DNA of 59,095 nucleotides from positions 1-59,095 of the forward strand of contig CAILTK010000112.1 of assembly GCA_903837135.1 (NCBI GenBank), given 5' to 3'. Of the stretch, positions 1 through 8,547 are shown piece by piece. The number at the start of each line of letters is the position of its first letter. Position 1 is the first letter of the stretch. A program made the translations under genes and the position numbers. The notes under the pieces are model-generated. The model ran no database searches. It saw only the letters and a list, made by a program, of their open reading frames with translations, and was not told where the DNA came from. Source of the stretch: an uncultured Caulobacterales bacterium (GTDB lineage Bacteria; Pseudomonadota; Alphaproteobacteria; Caulobacterales; Caulobacteraceae).

Positions 1-862
1 ATTTCGAGTGGCGGATGGTGATCTCCTCGAAATCCTCGACGCCCCACAGATTCCGATTCTGGCAGACCGCCCTGAGATAGAAGCTCGCCATGCCGAGCGT
101 CTTCGCGCCCACCTCGGAATTCCAGCAATAGAAGCCGCGGAAGTAGAGGTCGGGCGAGCCGTCGGGCAGCCGGCCGGCTTCGATGGGGTTCAGATCGTCG
201 ACCAGGAAGAGGAAGACGTCGCGATCGGACGCGTAGAGCGTCGTGGTGTCCTGGGTGATGTCGACGCGCGGGTTGTAGATGCCGGTCGACCAGTCGAGCA
301 CACCCGGCACCTTCCAGCGGGTGTCGCCCGTGCCGTTGCCGGCGATCCGCTGCACGGCCGCGACCAGCTCGTGGTCGAAGATGCGGCCATAGTCGGGGCC
401 GGTGACGGCGCGCAGCTCGACGCGGCCATCCTCGATCTCCAGGGTCTTCACCTGCTCGGCGCGATGGGAGGTCAGCCCGTATTGCAGGTTGATTCCGGCG
501 AGTGGCGCCGGAAGCTGGCGCAAGTAGGCCGCCGGCGCACCAACGAGGCCGGCGAGCTGGCCGAAGCTCCAATGCGTCGGCGCCATCGGCGCATCCGAGC
601 CGGGCAGCATAAGCGCCAGGCGCTCGGCATCGTCGCGGCTTGCCTCGACCCGGATCGCCGCGCTCTCGACGGTTCGGGTGCGGCTCCGCTCGGTCCGGCC
701 ACGGACGGCGGCATAGAGGTCCGACAGGGACAGGTAGCGCTCGTCCGCCGGCCGCGAGAACCATTCCGACGATACCCGGCCGATCCGCTGGCCGCGGCTC
801 ACATCCACCTTGTAGCCGTCAGCGCGGTCGCGAGCGGCGTCTAGAATCTCCACGTGGGTCAT
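1..862 (-). CDS. DUF932 (phage/plasmid-like TIGR03299) protein, C-terminus cut by window edge
   Basis: Reading leftward from the ATG at 862 gives an uninterrupted frame of about 287 codons that leaves the window without a stop. The product starts MTHVEILDAARDRADGYKV and contains DLYAAVRGRTERSRT near residue 50, a central SDRDVFLFLVDDLNPI and, further on, YFRGFYCWNSEVGAKTLG. This is the pattern of the DUF932/TIGR03299 family, whose members usually sit on plasmids, phages and integrative conjugative elements and have no established biochemical role. Rightward frames over the same stretch are shadows. Its position at the edge of a defence-rich region suggests the window begins inside, or at the end of, a mobile or formerly mobile element. 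Family assignment rests on motif recognition only. Confidence 0.8.
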   Translation of the reverse strand, partial: MTHVEILDAARDRADGYKVDVSRGQRIGRVSSEWFSRPADERYLSLSDLYAAVRGRTERSRTRTVESAAIRVEASRDDAERLALMLPGSDAPMAPTHWSFGQLAGLVGAPAAYLRQLPAPLAGINLQYGLTSHRAEQVKTLEIEDGRVELRAVTGPDYGRIFDHELVAAVQRIAGNGTGDTRWKVPGVLDWSTGIYNPRVDITQDTTTLYASDRDVFLFLVDDLNPIEAGRLPDGSPDLYFRGFYCWNSEVGAKTLGMASFYLRAVCQNRNLWGVEDFEEITIRHSK

Positions 863-1063
863 GGCTAGTCTCCATGACGGGCGCCGGAGGCCTCTCCTCC
901 AACCCTCAACCCGTCACGGCGAAGCCGGTCCGTCCTCTCACTCTAAAAGGGGCGTTGCGGGGCAGGCTGTGCGAAAACGCTGGCAATCGACCGGGCCTGC
1001 ACGGTGATCCAGAGTCTGCGCCACGGCGAATAGCTTCATTCGCTCCCAACCCATTTCCACCCG

Positions 1064-1951
1064 TCAGCGACCTCCCGCCAGACGGGTGGTGACTTGCATG
1101 TGTTCGGCGAGTGCATCGATAAATGCCCGCACCTTGGCGGAGAGGCTGCGGTGGCTGGGATAGAGCGCATGGACCTCGATCGTGGCGGCGATCACATCTG
1201 GCAAGACACGAACAAGGCGCCCGCTGGCAACCGCCGGGCGCACAAGATAGTCAGGTAGGTGACCGATTCCTCCTCCGCCCTCTACCACAACCCGTTGAGC
1301 GCTTGCGTCCGGTATGATGACTCGCGGCTCTGCCTCGATGGCGCCGGCGTCGCCAAAACGCCAATCGATAAGATCCCGCCGATCGATCAGGCTGTGAGCT
1401 GCGAGGTCCGCGATCGTTCTTGGCGTTCCGTGCGCCGCCAAGTACGCCGGACTGGCGCAAAGCCACAAGTCCACCGAAGGCAGCCGACGAGCGATCAGCG
1501 CAGAGTCCGCCATCGGTCCGATACGGATCGCCAGGTCAGTGTTCTTCTCTGCGAGGTCGATGCGGCGATCATCAGCGTCCAGCACCACCTGGACCTGGCT
1601 GTAGCGCGCCAAGAAGTCGGGCAGCATCGGGGCGATCACGCCGATGCCGAAGGCATGGGTCGCGTTTACACGCAGGCGTCCGCGTGGCACGCCCGCCAGT
1701 CCCTCCAGTGCCGTTTCCGCCTCAGCGATGTCATCCAGAATGCGCACGGCATGTGCGTGAAACAGCACCCCTGCGTCGGTTAGCCGAACATGCCGGGTGG
1801 ACCGTTCGACCAAGGCGGATCCGGCGGCGGCCTCCATGCGCGCCAACGCCCGGCTGACCGACGATTTGGGAAGGCCGAGCGCCCGCGCCGTCGCTGATAT
1901 GCCCTTCAACTCCGCAATCCGGGCGAAGACGCGAACATCATCGAAGTTCAT
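1064..1951 (-). CDS. LysR-family transcriptional regulator
   Basis: The 295-residue product has the usual LysR length. Residues 1-60 form the N-terminal winged helix (MNFDDVRVFARIAELKG, then the recognition region ALGLPKSSVSRALARME). From about residue 85 a periplasmic-binding-protein-like effector domain follows, beginning GRLRVNATHAFGIGVIAP. The sequence resembles the group that controls oxidoreductases and hydrolases. It is divergent from the epoxide hydrolase gene, with about 93 bp between the two starts, the classic LysR arrangement, so it most likely controls that gene and itself. A perfect 6-6-6 inverted repeat lies just upstream of its ATG. The effector ligand cannot be told from sequence. 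Confidence 0.93.
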   Translation of the reverse strand: MNFDDVRVFARIAELKGISATARALGLPKSSVSRALARMEAAAGSALVERSTRHVRLTDAGVLFHAHAVRILDDIAEAETALEGLAGVPRGRLRVNATHAFGIGVIAPMLPDFLARYSQVQVVLDADDRRIDLAEKNTDLAIRIGPMADSALIARRLPSVDLWLCASPAYLAAHGTPRTIADLAAHSLIDRRDLIDWRFGDAGAIEAEPRVIIPDASAQRVVVEGGGGIGHLPDYLVRPAVASGRLVRVLPDVIAATIEVHALYPSHRSLSAKVRAFIDALAEHMQVTTRLAGGR

Positions 1952-1956
1952 TGCTT

Positions 1957-1974
1957 CGTTCCCCTAGTGGAACG
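1957..1974. promoter_or_regulatory. Inverted repeat between lysR and epoxide hydrolase gene, candidate operator
   Basis: CGTTCC-CCTAGT-GGAACG is a perfect 6-bp inverted repeat with a 6-bp spacer. It begins 6 bp upstream of the LysR start and lies 70-88 bp upstream of the hydrolase start, a position suited to autoregulation and divergent control. Assignment as the LysR site is inference. Confidence 0.4.
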
Positions 1975-2044
1975 CCATGTGCCACTCTATCGGTCTAATC
2001 CTTCTTGCTGGAACGGACTACATCAAAGAGGCGAAAGGATCACC

Positions 2045-3316
2045 ATGCCGTCAGCCTCTGACCTCACGACCAAACATGGCGAATTGGATCGCCGCGGGTT
2101 CCTTGCGTTTGCCGCGGCCCTCGCAGCGCCCGCCATCCCAGCTTTCGGAGAACCGACGATGACCGCATCGATCAAGCCCTTCCATCTGTCTATTCCAGAC
2201 AGCGTTCTCGCGGATTTGCGCGAGCGCTTGGCCAAGACCCGTTGGCCTGAACGCGAAACGGTCCCCGACACCAGTCAGGGGCCTCAGCTAGCCAAGATCC
2301 AGGCGCTCTGCGAGCACTGGCGACTCCGTTATGACTGGCGCGCCTGCGAGGCTCTGCTCAACAGCCTTGGCCAACACACGGCGACGATCGATGGTCAGGA
2401 GCTTTATTTCCTCCACGTCCGCTCCCCTGAGCCCGACGCCCTGCCGCTGTTGATGATGCACGGCTGGCCGGGCTCGGTGCTGGAGTTCCGCAAGGTGATC
2501 GGTCCGTTGACCGATCCTGCCGCCCACGGCGGCGATCCCCGGCGCGCCTTCCACATCGTTGCGCCCGCGATGCCCGGCTTCGCGTTCTCGGGCAAGCCGG
2601 TCGCGACCGGTTGCGGCCTACCCCAGATCGCCGACCTCTACATCAAATTGATGGCGGAACTCGGCTTCACTCGCTGGGGCATGCAAGGCGGCGACCTGGG
2701 CGCGGGCGTCGCGGACGCAATTGCGCGCAAGAAGCCCGCCGGTTTGGTCGGCGCACACATGAACTTCGCGATGGTCATGCCCACGCCTGAGGAAATGGCG
2801 GAAGCCTCGCCTGAAGAAAAGGCGATGCTCGGCGACGCCAAGCACTTCTGGGACGACCTTTCCGGTTATGCCAAGGAGCAGTCCACGCGGCCGCAGACGA
2901 TCGGCTACTCGCTGGCGGACTCGCCGTCCGGCCTGGCCGCCTGGATCTACGCCATGTTTCAGGACACCGGCGCGACGCGAGGGGACGCTGAGGCCTCCTT
3001 CTCGCAGGATGAGTTGCTCGACGACGTCATGCTCTACTGGATCCCCAATACAGGCGCGTCCGCTGCCCGGCTCTACTGGGAACTCGCCAAGGCTGGCGGG
3101 CCGGCGGGCGGTCAACCCAAGGGGCCGATCGACAACCCGACGGGCTTCACCATGCTAAAGCAGGAGCACGTCCGCATCTCCAAGCGATGGGCCGAAAAGC
3201 GCTATTCTGACGTGGTCTATTTCAACGGCGAGAGCAACGGCGGCCACTTTGGGGCCCTTGAGCAGCCTCAGGTGCTTGTGGATGACATCCGCGCCACCTT
3301 CGCCCGGCTAAGCTAG
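2045..3316 (+). CDS. EHN-type epoxide hydrolase, alpha/beta-hydrolase fold, Tat-like signal
   Basis: The ATG at 2045 is chosen because GAAAGGA lies just upstream; the open frame extends back to 1967 without a ribosome binding site. The 423-residue product begins with a twin-arginine-like leader (DRRGFLAFAAALAAPAIPAFG), suggesting export. An epoxide-hydrolase N-terminal domain (IKPFHLSIPDSVLADLRERL, about 40-150) follows, then an alpha/beta-hydrolase core. The oxyanion-hole motif HGWPGS starts near residue 139, the predicted nucleophile is D217 in GGDLGAG, and the catalytic histidine is H401 in GGHFGAL. Such enzymes open epoxides to diols through an ester intermediate on the Asp. The substrate is unknown. 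Divergence from a LysR gene suggests induction by a substrate or product. Confidence 0.9.
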   Translation: MPSASDLTTKHGELDRRGFLAFAAALAAPAIPAFGEPTMTASIKPFHLSIPDSVLADLRERLAKTRWPERETVPDTSQGPQLAKIQALCEHWRLRYDWRACEALLNSLGQHTATIDGQELYFLHVRSPEPDALPLLMMHGWPGSVLEFRKVIGPLTDPAAHGGDPRRAFHIVAPAMPGFAFSGKPVATGCGLPQIADLYIKLMAELGFTRWGMQGGDLGAGVADAIARKKPAGLVGAHMNFAMVMPTPEEMAEASPEEKAMLGDAKHFWDDLSGYAKEQSTRPQTIGYSLADSPSGLAAWIYAMFQDTGATRGDAEASFSQDELLDDVMLYWIPNTGASAARLYWELAKAGGPAGGQPKGPIDNPTGFTMLKQEHVRISKRWAEKRYSDVVYFNGESNGGHFGALEQPQVLVDDIRATFARLS

Positions 3317-3573
3317 GAGGCGCTGATCCCATGAGCGCGCAATCAGTCGATCCAACGGCAGCCTAACCCCGAGTTGAGGCGCGACCGCGCTCCGGCCGCG
3401 CCCGTCGCAAGCAGCCGCTCGCGTCGACAGTTTTGGCTCAGCCTGGGGCATTTCCCCGCAGAAGGGGGTGCGTCGGCGACCGCGGCGCCGACCAGGGGGA
3501 AGACTTTCCCCTCCCGTGATCCGTCATCCCTATCGGCGGGTTTCCGGCTTTCAGGTGAGCGGTCAGTCTCGAT

Positions 3574-3777
3574 TTACCGAGCTGTCAGGGGCTCCGGGCG
3601 ATCCATCGCCTCCAGGCGTTCGGGCATGTCGAGCAGTTTGAGCGCGGCGGCGGTCAGGGCTTCAGCGATCGTCGGATAGGTTTCGGCCGAGCTGATCGAA
3701 ACGCCGTTGCCCGGGAAGGTCACCGTTGCTTGGAAGCCGTTGCCTTTGGGCGTGGCGGAGAGGGTGATCGTCGGCAT
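3574..3777 (-). CDS. Small hypothetical protein (67 aa)
   Basis: A short leftward ORF whose ATG at 3777 is preceded at good spacing by GGTGGAG. The product begins MPTITLSATPKGNGFQAT and continues with an alternating-hydrophobic stretch and the helix TIAEALTAAALKLLDMPERL. The pattern of beta strands followed by one helix resembles small HicB-like or dsRBD-like folds, but I do not recognise a family. It stands alone: the nearest leftward gene is 1.6 kb away, and the AbiEi-type gene is divergent from it. The good ribosome binding site and protein-like composition argue that it is real. Confidence 0.6.
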   Translation of the reverse strand: MPTITLSATPKGNGFQATVTFPGNGVSISSAETYPTIAEALTAAALKLLDMPERLEAMDRPEPLTAR

Positions 3778-3959
3778 GTCAGGGCCTCCACCTGTCTCGT
3801 TCCTCGTCGCCAGACTCGGCGAAGGAGGCTTGCAACCTTAGCGCAATCCTCGGATCTGAGACAGCTTCGTCCAAGCTGCCCGGGCCCCGGGGTGCGGCTG
3901 GGCCCCGTGACTCCCCAATTTCGGGAGCTTTCGTTGTCCCAGAGATCGGGTTGCAAACT

Positions 3960-3985
3960 GTCAGAAAACCGCTTACGTTTCTGAC
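3960..3985. promoter_or_regulatory. Inverted repeat before the AbiEi-type gene, candidate autoregulatory operator
   Basis: GTCAGAAA (3960-3967) and TTTCTGAC (3978-3985) are perfect 8-bp arms separated by 10 bp, ending 6 bp before the ATG at 3992. AbiEi antitoxins are known to repress their own operon by binding inverted repeats, so this is the natural candidate site. Binding itself is inferred. Confidence 0.55.
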
Positions 3986-3991
3986 GGGAGA

Positions 3992-4591
3992 ATGGCCATG
4001 TCGCGTCTGAGCGAAGAGATTTTGGCATATGCGGAGAGGCAGTCCGAAGGGGCTCCCATATCTGCCAAAAGCTTGCTCCACCTCGGCAATCGCGCGGCAG
4101 TGGACCAGGCCCTGTCGCGTTTGGCCGAGCGCGGGCAACTCATCCGCGCCGGACGAGGGGTCTACCTCCGCCCCATCACGTCTCGGTTCGGCACGCGAGC
4201 GCCTTCCGTTGAACAGGCTGTGGAGGCGCTTGCCGCCCAGCGTGGCGAGGTCATTGTCTCGAATGGGGCGGCTGCGGCCAACGCACTTGGCCTGACGACG
4301 CAGGTGCCGGTTCGGTCGGTCTATCTGACTTCGGGCCGCAGCCGGAAGATGAGCCTCGGCAAGGAGGTCGTGGAACTGCGCCACGCGCCACGCTGGCAGT
4401 TGACCTTGGGGAGCCGGCCGGCGGGGGAAGCGGTGCGCGCCCTCGCGTGGCTAGGGCCCGACAAAGCCGAGGACGCGCTCATGACGCTGAAGCGAAAGAT
4501 GCCGCCAGGCGTCTTCGGCGAACTGGTGGCCGTCGCGCCGCAGCTTCCGACGTGGCTCGCGCGGAGCGTGGGAAAGGCCGCCTATGGCTGA
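3992..4591 (+). CDS. AbiEi-like antitoxin / DUF6088 regulator
   Basis: The 199-residue product has an N-terminal winged helix (about residues 5-65, with AVDQALSRLAERGQLIRAGR and GVYLRP). The body is typical of DUF6088/AbiEi-type antitoxins of type IV abortive-infection modules (NGAAAANALGLTTQVPVRSV, YLTSGRSRKMSLG). In AbiE systems the antitoxin represses the operon and counteracts AbiEii, a nucleotidyltransferase-fold toxin. Here it appears full length and intact, and a strong inverted repeat precedes it. Its last 8 bases overlap the next start (ATGGCTGA), the tight coupling expected of the module. The downstream partner is only a remnant, so this antitoxin seems to have lost its cognate toxin. 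Confidence 0.82.
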   Translation: MAMSRLSEEILAYAERQSEGAPISAKSLLHLGNRAAVDQALSRLAERGQLIRAGRGVYLRPITSRFGTRAPSVEQAVEALAAQRGEVIVSNGAAAANALGLTTQVPVRSVYLTSGRSRKMSLGKEVVELRHAPRWQLTLGSRPAGEAVRALAWLGPDKAEDALMTLKRKMPPGVFGELVAVAPQLPTWLARSVGKAAYG

Positions 4592-4790
4592 CGCCTTTCT
4601 CTCCCTGCCGGTCAATGACCGCCGTGTATCCGGCGATCTGCGGCTTGTTCCCGCGGGTGAAGCGCTTGGGGCTCTGAGCAAGGACTACGGCCAAATAGTC
4701 GATGATGGCTTATTGCTCGAGGATGCCGAGCCCTTTGAGGCGCTGATCGAGAGATGCGCAGACATTGAAGCGCGAGCCAACCGCCGATGA
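4584..4790 (+). pseudogene. AbiEii-type nucleotidyltransferase toxin, internal in-frame deletion remnant
   Basis: The 68-codon ORF overlaps the antitoxin gene by 8 bp, exactly where the toxin gene of an AbiE pair begins. Its first 13 residues, MADAFLSLPVNDR, look like the normal AbiEii start. The rest (DLRLVPAGEALGALSKDYGQ, then DDAEPF-like EDAEPFEALIERC) looks like the normal C-terminus. Full AbiEii proteins are around 280-320 residues and carry the GGTSLSK-type nucleotidyltransferase motif, which is absent. The simplest reading is one in-frame deletion of about 230 codons joining the two ends near residue 14. The product cannot be catalytic. Whether the short peptide is still made is unknown. 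Confidence 0.72.
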
Positions 4791-4869
4791 ATGCTGAGCC
4801 TAAGGACCTGTCAGAGCTTTTATCGGACCCGAAAGATAGGCTTCGGCCGCTGCCTCGAGCCGTCGATAC

Positions 4870-5046
4870 AATGCAAAGAGCCGGCGCGGCCTGCGGGCCT
4901 TGGCCGAGGCGTGCGGAGACCGCTTTGCCTTCGGTGTGGTCCTCTATGACAGCGCGGATGTCGTGCCGTTCGGCGACCGGTTAGCGGCGTCGCCGTTGTA
5001 CAATCTTGGGGTGAAAACCGGCCCGTGCCAGTCTGAGGATGGTTGA
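4870..5046 (+). pseudogene. C-terminal remnant of an AAA+ ATPase with DUF4143
   Basis: In the frame ending at the TGA at 5044-5046 the sequence reads SRRGLRALAEACGDRFAFG, then VVLYDSADVVPFGDRLAASP. This is the characteristic C-terminal end of COG1373-type AAA+ ATPases with DUF4143 (FRGLRALAE...VVLYDGDxVVPFGDRLxAxPL). No start codon, ATPase domain or ribosome binding site precedes it, and the frame changes before about 4870. The 65-codon ORF at 4787-4984 in another frame is probably spurious. The fragment lies between the AbiEii remnant and the Mokosh genes and adds to the evidence for decay by deletion here. Confidence 0.6.
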
Positions 5047-5118
5047 CAGCGAATATAATGGCTTGGGGCGTCCGATTCGTCCACGCGCAGCAAAAGGCTT
5101 TCGAAAGGATTACGGGGA

Positions 5119-8100
5119 ATGCCGCGGCCGCCAAAGACGAATAAAGCCTCTCTTGATGATCGATTTCGGTTCGCCGAGGATTCGTTTCGAGTCGGGGGAG
5201 GAGCTTGGGATTCACAGCTCCGGTTTGGTATCGGCGTCGAAGACGGCGAGCGCTACCTACTTCGTCTGTTCAAGAAGACCGGCACCCCACTCGATGAAGA
5301 CCTAAGCCGCCTGATCGCTCGCGGGCTGCGTCGTATCCGTCGGGTCCTGTCGTCCCGTCGATCCCGCGACCTATTAGTCGAGGTACGAGAGATCGTCGAA
5401 GATCGCGACGAGTTTGCAATCGTGATGCTCGACCCCGGAAGCCCGATCACCGGGTCATCGCGCGCGACTCGCGCCAGGCAAAGTCTCTTCCTTTCCGGAA
5501 CGGGGCGGAAGACGTTCTGGCGCAACATCACACGTGTGGCCGAGGCGTTGGCGGTGTGTCACGACGCTGGGATCGTTCACGGCGCCATCAGCGAGCATGC
5601 GATTTTCTCTCACGGCGACGACAGGGAGGACTATCGCCTTGGCGGGTACGAGGCATGTGTGCACATAGCCGACGGAGACCTCGGAGGTACAGGCCATCCG
5701 CTGCGGCCATCCGGTGCGATCTCGTTCCGCCAGGATTGGATGGATCTAGGTCGAACCGCCGCCACGATTTTAGGAGTGACGAGCGATGGCGGTCCGTCGC
5801 TGCTCGCGATCGAGCGGCGGATGGTGGACCGCCTGACCAACCCGCCACAATATCAGTTGTTCGACGGCTCAGTCGTCTTGCGAGAATTAGCAGAATTAAC
5901 CGACGAACTTCAGAGAGTTGGATCGGGCTCAGAAGGTGAGTTTATTCTCTACCCTTCCCAGCAAATCATGCGAAGCGACCTACCGTATCTGACATCCGGT
6001 GCGGTCGCGGCAGACGATTCTCACTCTGTGTTAAAATTTGTCGAGGAGGATTTGCTGGGATCGGATATCCGAGTCGTGATTGCCGATCGTGATGCCGTTA
6101 AGATCATCACCGACTTAGCGATCTACAGGGTGAAGATTGTCGACGATCGTGTCGGTATGCTCGTCAAAGCCGACAAGAGGCGGCCGGATGACCGCATCTA
6201 TGACGCAGTCGAGCTGAAACATCGACTATATCTATCACGCAACCGCCGGAGCTCTGAAGAGCGCGTGCGCAAGCTCGGCCCTGGCGCAATGCGTTGGGCC
6301 GAGCTGGGTGGGCAAGGTCAATCGTCCAACGCGGCACGTGACGTGACATCTTGGTATGCTCTCATTGTCCTCGAGGCCTTCACGTGGCTAAGAGAGCAGT
6401 TTCGTTTGTACCCCGTCGAAATTCTTCCCGCCGCTCCGGACGATGAAGCGAACCTGGTCTGGCTCCTTCCGCGAGAGGAGGCCGACCGGGATCAACGGCG
6501 CCAACGGATGGGATTGCGTCCGACAGCAGATGCAATCAGGCGGGAGCTGCGCCACGACGACGGCAGAACCGAGTGGACGGTCACAAAGTTCGACTCGCTG
6601 GGCGGCGGACGGGAACGGCTGCCGGACCTTCGGTATCTCGGGGGCGGTGAATACGAAGGTCGACAGGCCTTCGCCTTCACCTCGAACCAGGCCATCGTAG
6701 CGGAAGCAAGCTACTATTTCCGCCCTCGCAGGGATACGGGCTTCGAACGAGCGATCAGGCGTCGGCTTCAGAACATTGTTGCCGCGAGGAGCAACGTGGA
6801 GCTATTGAGGGCGCTCGACGATCCTGCGCAGGTCGCCCTGGATGACGCGCTTCGTGACATTGCCGTTCCTGGCGATCCTCCAGCCGACTTGGATGACACA
6901 AAGAAGCTCGCGTGGGCGTCAATCGCCGCGGGAAAGTCGATCAATATCGTCGTCGGGCCCCCCGGCGTCGGTAAGACTTACCTGATTTCAAATTTGGTGC
7001 AGGGCATCCTAACGCTCACTCGCGACGCCCGCGTGCTGATTTCGGCGCAAAATCACGAGACGCTCGTTCAGATGGAGGACGAGCTCAAGAAAACCCTTCC
7101 CGCAGAGACATCGATTGTTGTTCGCGTCGAGCGCTCAGGCGTGGACGAAAAGACCAGCATGTTGAGAGAGGCGTCGATCGCGATTTTGCGGTCCACATCG
7201 AACATACAAGCCGACGGCGCAGCCATTCTAGCCAGTCAGCACCAACAGATTAAGCAGACTCTTGATCCAGTGGATGATGCGGAGCGAGCCATTGCCGACC
7301 GGGTCTTTCGGGACACGGATAATCTTCTGTTACGATCATCTGACGTCACGCTCGCCACGGCATCATCGTATGTCATTGAGGAAATGATCGCCGATGGCGA
7401 TCAATTTGACTGGGTCATTATCGAGGAGGCCGCGCGGGCAAACGGCGCAGAGCTGATCGGCGCCCTACTGCTTGGCAACCGACGGGTGATGATCGGAGAT
7501 CATAAACAACTATCTCCTTTCGATGTCGTCGACCGCCAAAAGTTCTACGACACTGCGGTAGCGGCCGAGTTATTGAGAGATGCCAAGGATCAGATATCGA
7601 CGATATCTGATCTTCCGCCCGAGGTTGAAACCACGCTCGAGCTGATCAAATCTGATCAATCCCTCCTGGCGGATGTCCTCGCCACCGCAGCTCGGCTTGA
7701 GGAAGCGTTCCGATCCATTGCAGAACGAGAAGACGATCGGGAGAAAGCCACAGGCCGCCCGAGCTCGATCGCCAATACCTTGCTCGAACAGAGCCGCATG
7801 CATCCTGCCATCGGCGAACTCGTTTCCAATACATTTTATGACAAGAAGCTCATCCCGTCAGAACGGGTGAAGAGGCGCCCCCTGACGGTCAAGTCGGATG
7901 CGGGTTTCCCTACCGCGCCAATCGTTGTCCTCGACTTGCCAGCGCTCAGCGTCGTCAAGAAGCAATCGTTCGAATTGCAGGTGAGACGGTCTTATCGCAA
8001 CGAGACCGAGGCAACCGCGCTGGTCACGGCCTTGAAGAAATTGCGCCCTACGCGAGATAGAGACGGGCGCCTGCCGACGCTGGTGGTGCTGTCGCCGTAT

Positions 8101-8547
8101 CTCGCCCAGGTCGATCATTTTGAACGCCTCTTAAAAAACGAGATCGATCCCGACGCTGGCACCCTGTTCGGCTTTGAGAGCCCAAGAAAGAACGGGAAAT
8201 TCATCTACACGAGCGACAGCTTCCAAGGGGGTGAAGCGGATGTCGTTATCGCGAGCCTCGTCCGGAACAATATGCTTGTCGGGACACGTGCTCTTGGGTT
8301 CATCAAGAACCCACAGCGCATGAACGTTCTCTTGAGCCGCGCCAGACAGAAACTTGTGCTCGCGACGAGCCGGCAATTCATCACCGACGCGGTTAACGGC
8401 GTCGACCCGGATCGTCGCGGCGGAGAGCTGGAATTCCTTCGAACGATGCTCAGCGAAATAGGTCGCCTGACCCAAGCCGAATTCGATGGCGTCGGAACGG
8501 GCGCCGCTGTCATTGAGGTCGACGAACAGGGCGGGCTGCGCCCATGA
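5119..8547 (+). CDS. mkoA: MkoA-like: pseudokinase-like domain fused to SF1 DNA2/NAM7-type helicase (Mokosh type I)
   Basis: The 1142-residue protein has two parts. Residues about 20-230 resemble a serine/threonine-kinase fold, but the catalytic loop reads HGAISEHAIF (154-163) and the DFG region DYRLGGYE, so neither catalytic Asp is evident. From about residue 560 a superfamily 1 helicase follows: Walker A GPPGVGKT (613-620), Walker B VIIEEA (766-771), motif III GDHKQLSPF (793-801), motif V DSFQGGEADVV (from 1033), motif VI NVLLSRARQ (from 1069). The stop overlaps the next start by 4 bp (ATGA). A kinase-helicase plus a PLD nuclease is the published composition of the type I Mokosh anti-phage system. 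The name rests on architecture and pairing, not on a search. Confidence 0.82.
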   Translation: MPRPPKTNKASLDDRFRFAEDSFRVGGGAWDSQLRFGIGVEDGERYLLRLFKKTGTPLDEDLSRLIARGLRRIRRVLSSRRSRDLLVEVREIVEDRDEFAIVMLDPGSPITGSSRATRARQSLFLSGTGRKTFWRNITRVAEALAVCHDAGIVHGAISEHAIFSHGDDREDYRLGGYEACVHIADGDLGGTGHPLRPSGAISFRQDWMDLGRTAATILGVTSDGGPSLLAIERRMVDRLTNPPQYQLFDGSVVLRELAELTDELQRVGSGSEGEFILYPSQQIMRSDLPYLTSGAVAADDSHSVLKFVEEDLLGSDIRVVIADRDAVKIITDLAIYRVKIVDDRVGMLVKADKRRPDDRIYDAVELKHRLYLSRNRRSSEERVRKLGPGAMRWAELGGQGQSSNAARDVTSWYALIVLEAFTWLREQFRLYPVEILPAAPDDEANLVWLLPREEADRDQRRQRMGLRPTADAIRRELRHDDGRTEWTVTKFDSLGGGRERLPDLRYLGGGEYEGRQAFAFTSNQAIVAEASYYFRPRRDTGFERAIRRRLQNIVAARSNVELLRALDDPAQVALDDALRDIAVPGDPPADLDDTKKLAWASIAAGKSINIVVGPPGVGKTYLISNLVQGILTLTRDARVLISAQNHETLVQMEDELKKTLPAETSIVVRVERSGVDEKTSMLREASIAILRSTSNIQADGAAILASQHQQIKQTLDPVDDAERAIADRVFRDTDNLLLRSSDVTLATASSYVIEEMIADGDQFDWVIIEEAARANGAELIGALLLGNRRVMIGDHKQLSPFDVVDRQKFYDTAVAAELLRDAKDQISTISDLPPEVETTLELIKSDQSLLADVLATAARLEEAFRSIAEREDDREKATGRPSSIANTLLEQSRMHPAIGELVSNTFYDKKLIPSERVKRRPLTVKSDAGFPTAPIVVLDLPALSVVKKQSFELQVRRSYRNETEATALVTALKKLRPTRDRDGRLPTLVVLSPYLAQVDHFERLLKNEIDPDAGTLFGFESPRKNGKFIYTSDSFQGGEADVVIASLVRNNMLVGTRALGFIKNPQRMNVLLSRARQKLVLATSRQFITDAVNGVDPDRRGGELEFLRTMLSEIGRLTQAEFDGVGTGAAVIEVDEQGGLRP

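Noticed and set aside
8-844. A 278-codon rightward ORF at the left edge
   Set aside because: It is the complement of the DUF932 gene; the leftward frame gives recognisable family motifs, the rightward one a low-complexity Arg/Gly/Val sequence.
4787-4984. 65-codon ORF after the AbiEii remnant
   Set aside because: No family resemblance; the overlapping frame that encodes the DUF4143 C-terminus explains the coding signal better.
5043-5060. TTGACA followed by TATAAT before the Mokosh genes
   Set aside because: The two boxes are only about 5 bp apart, far short of the 16-18 bp needed for a sigma-70 promoter.
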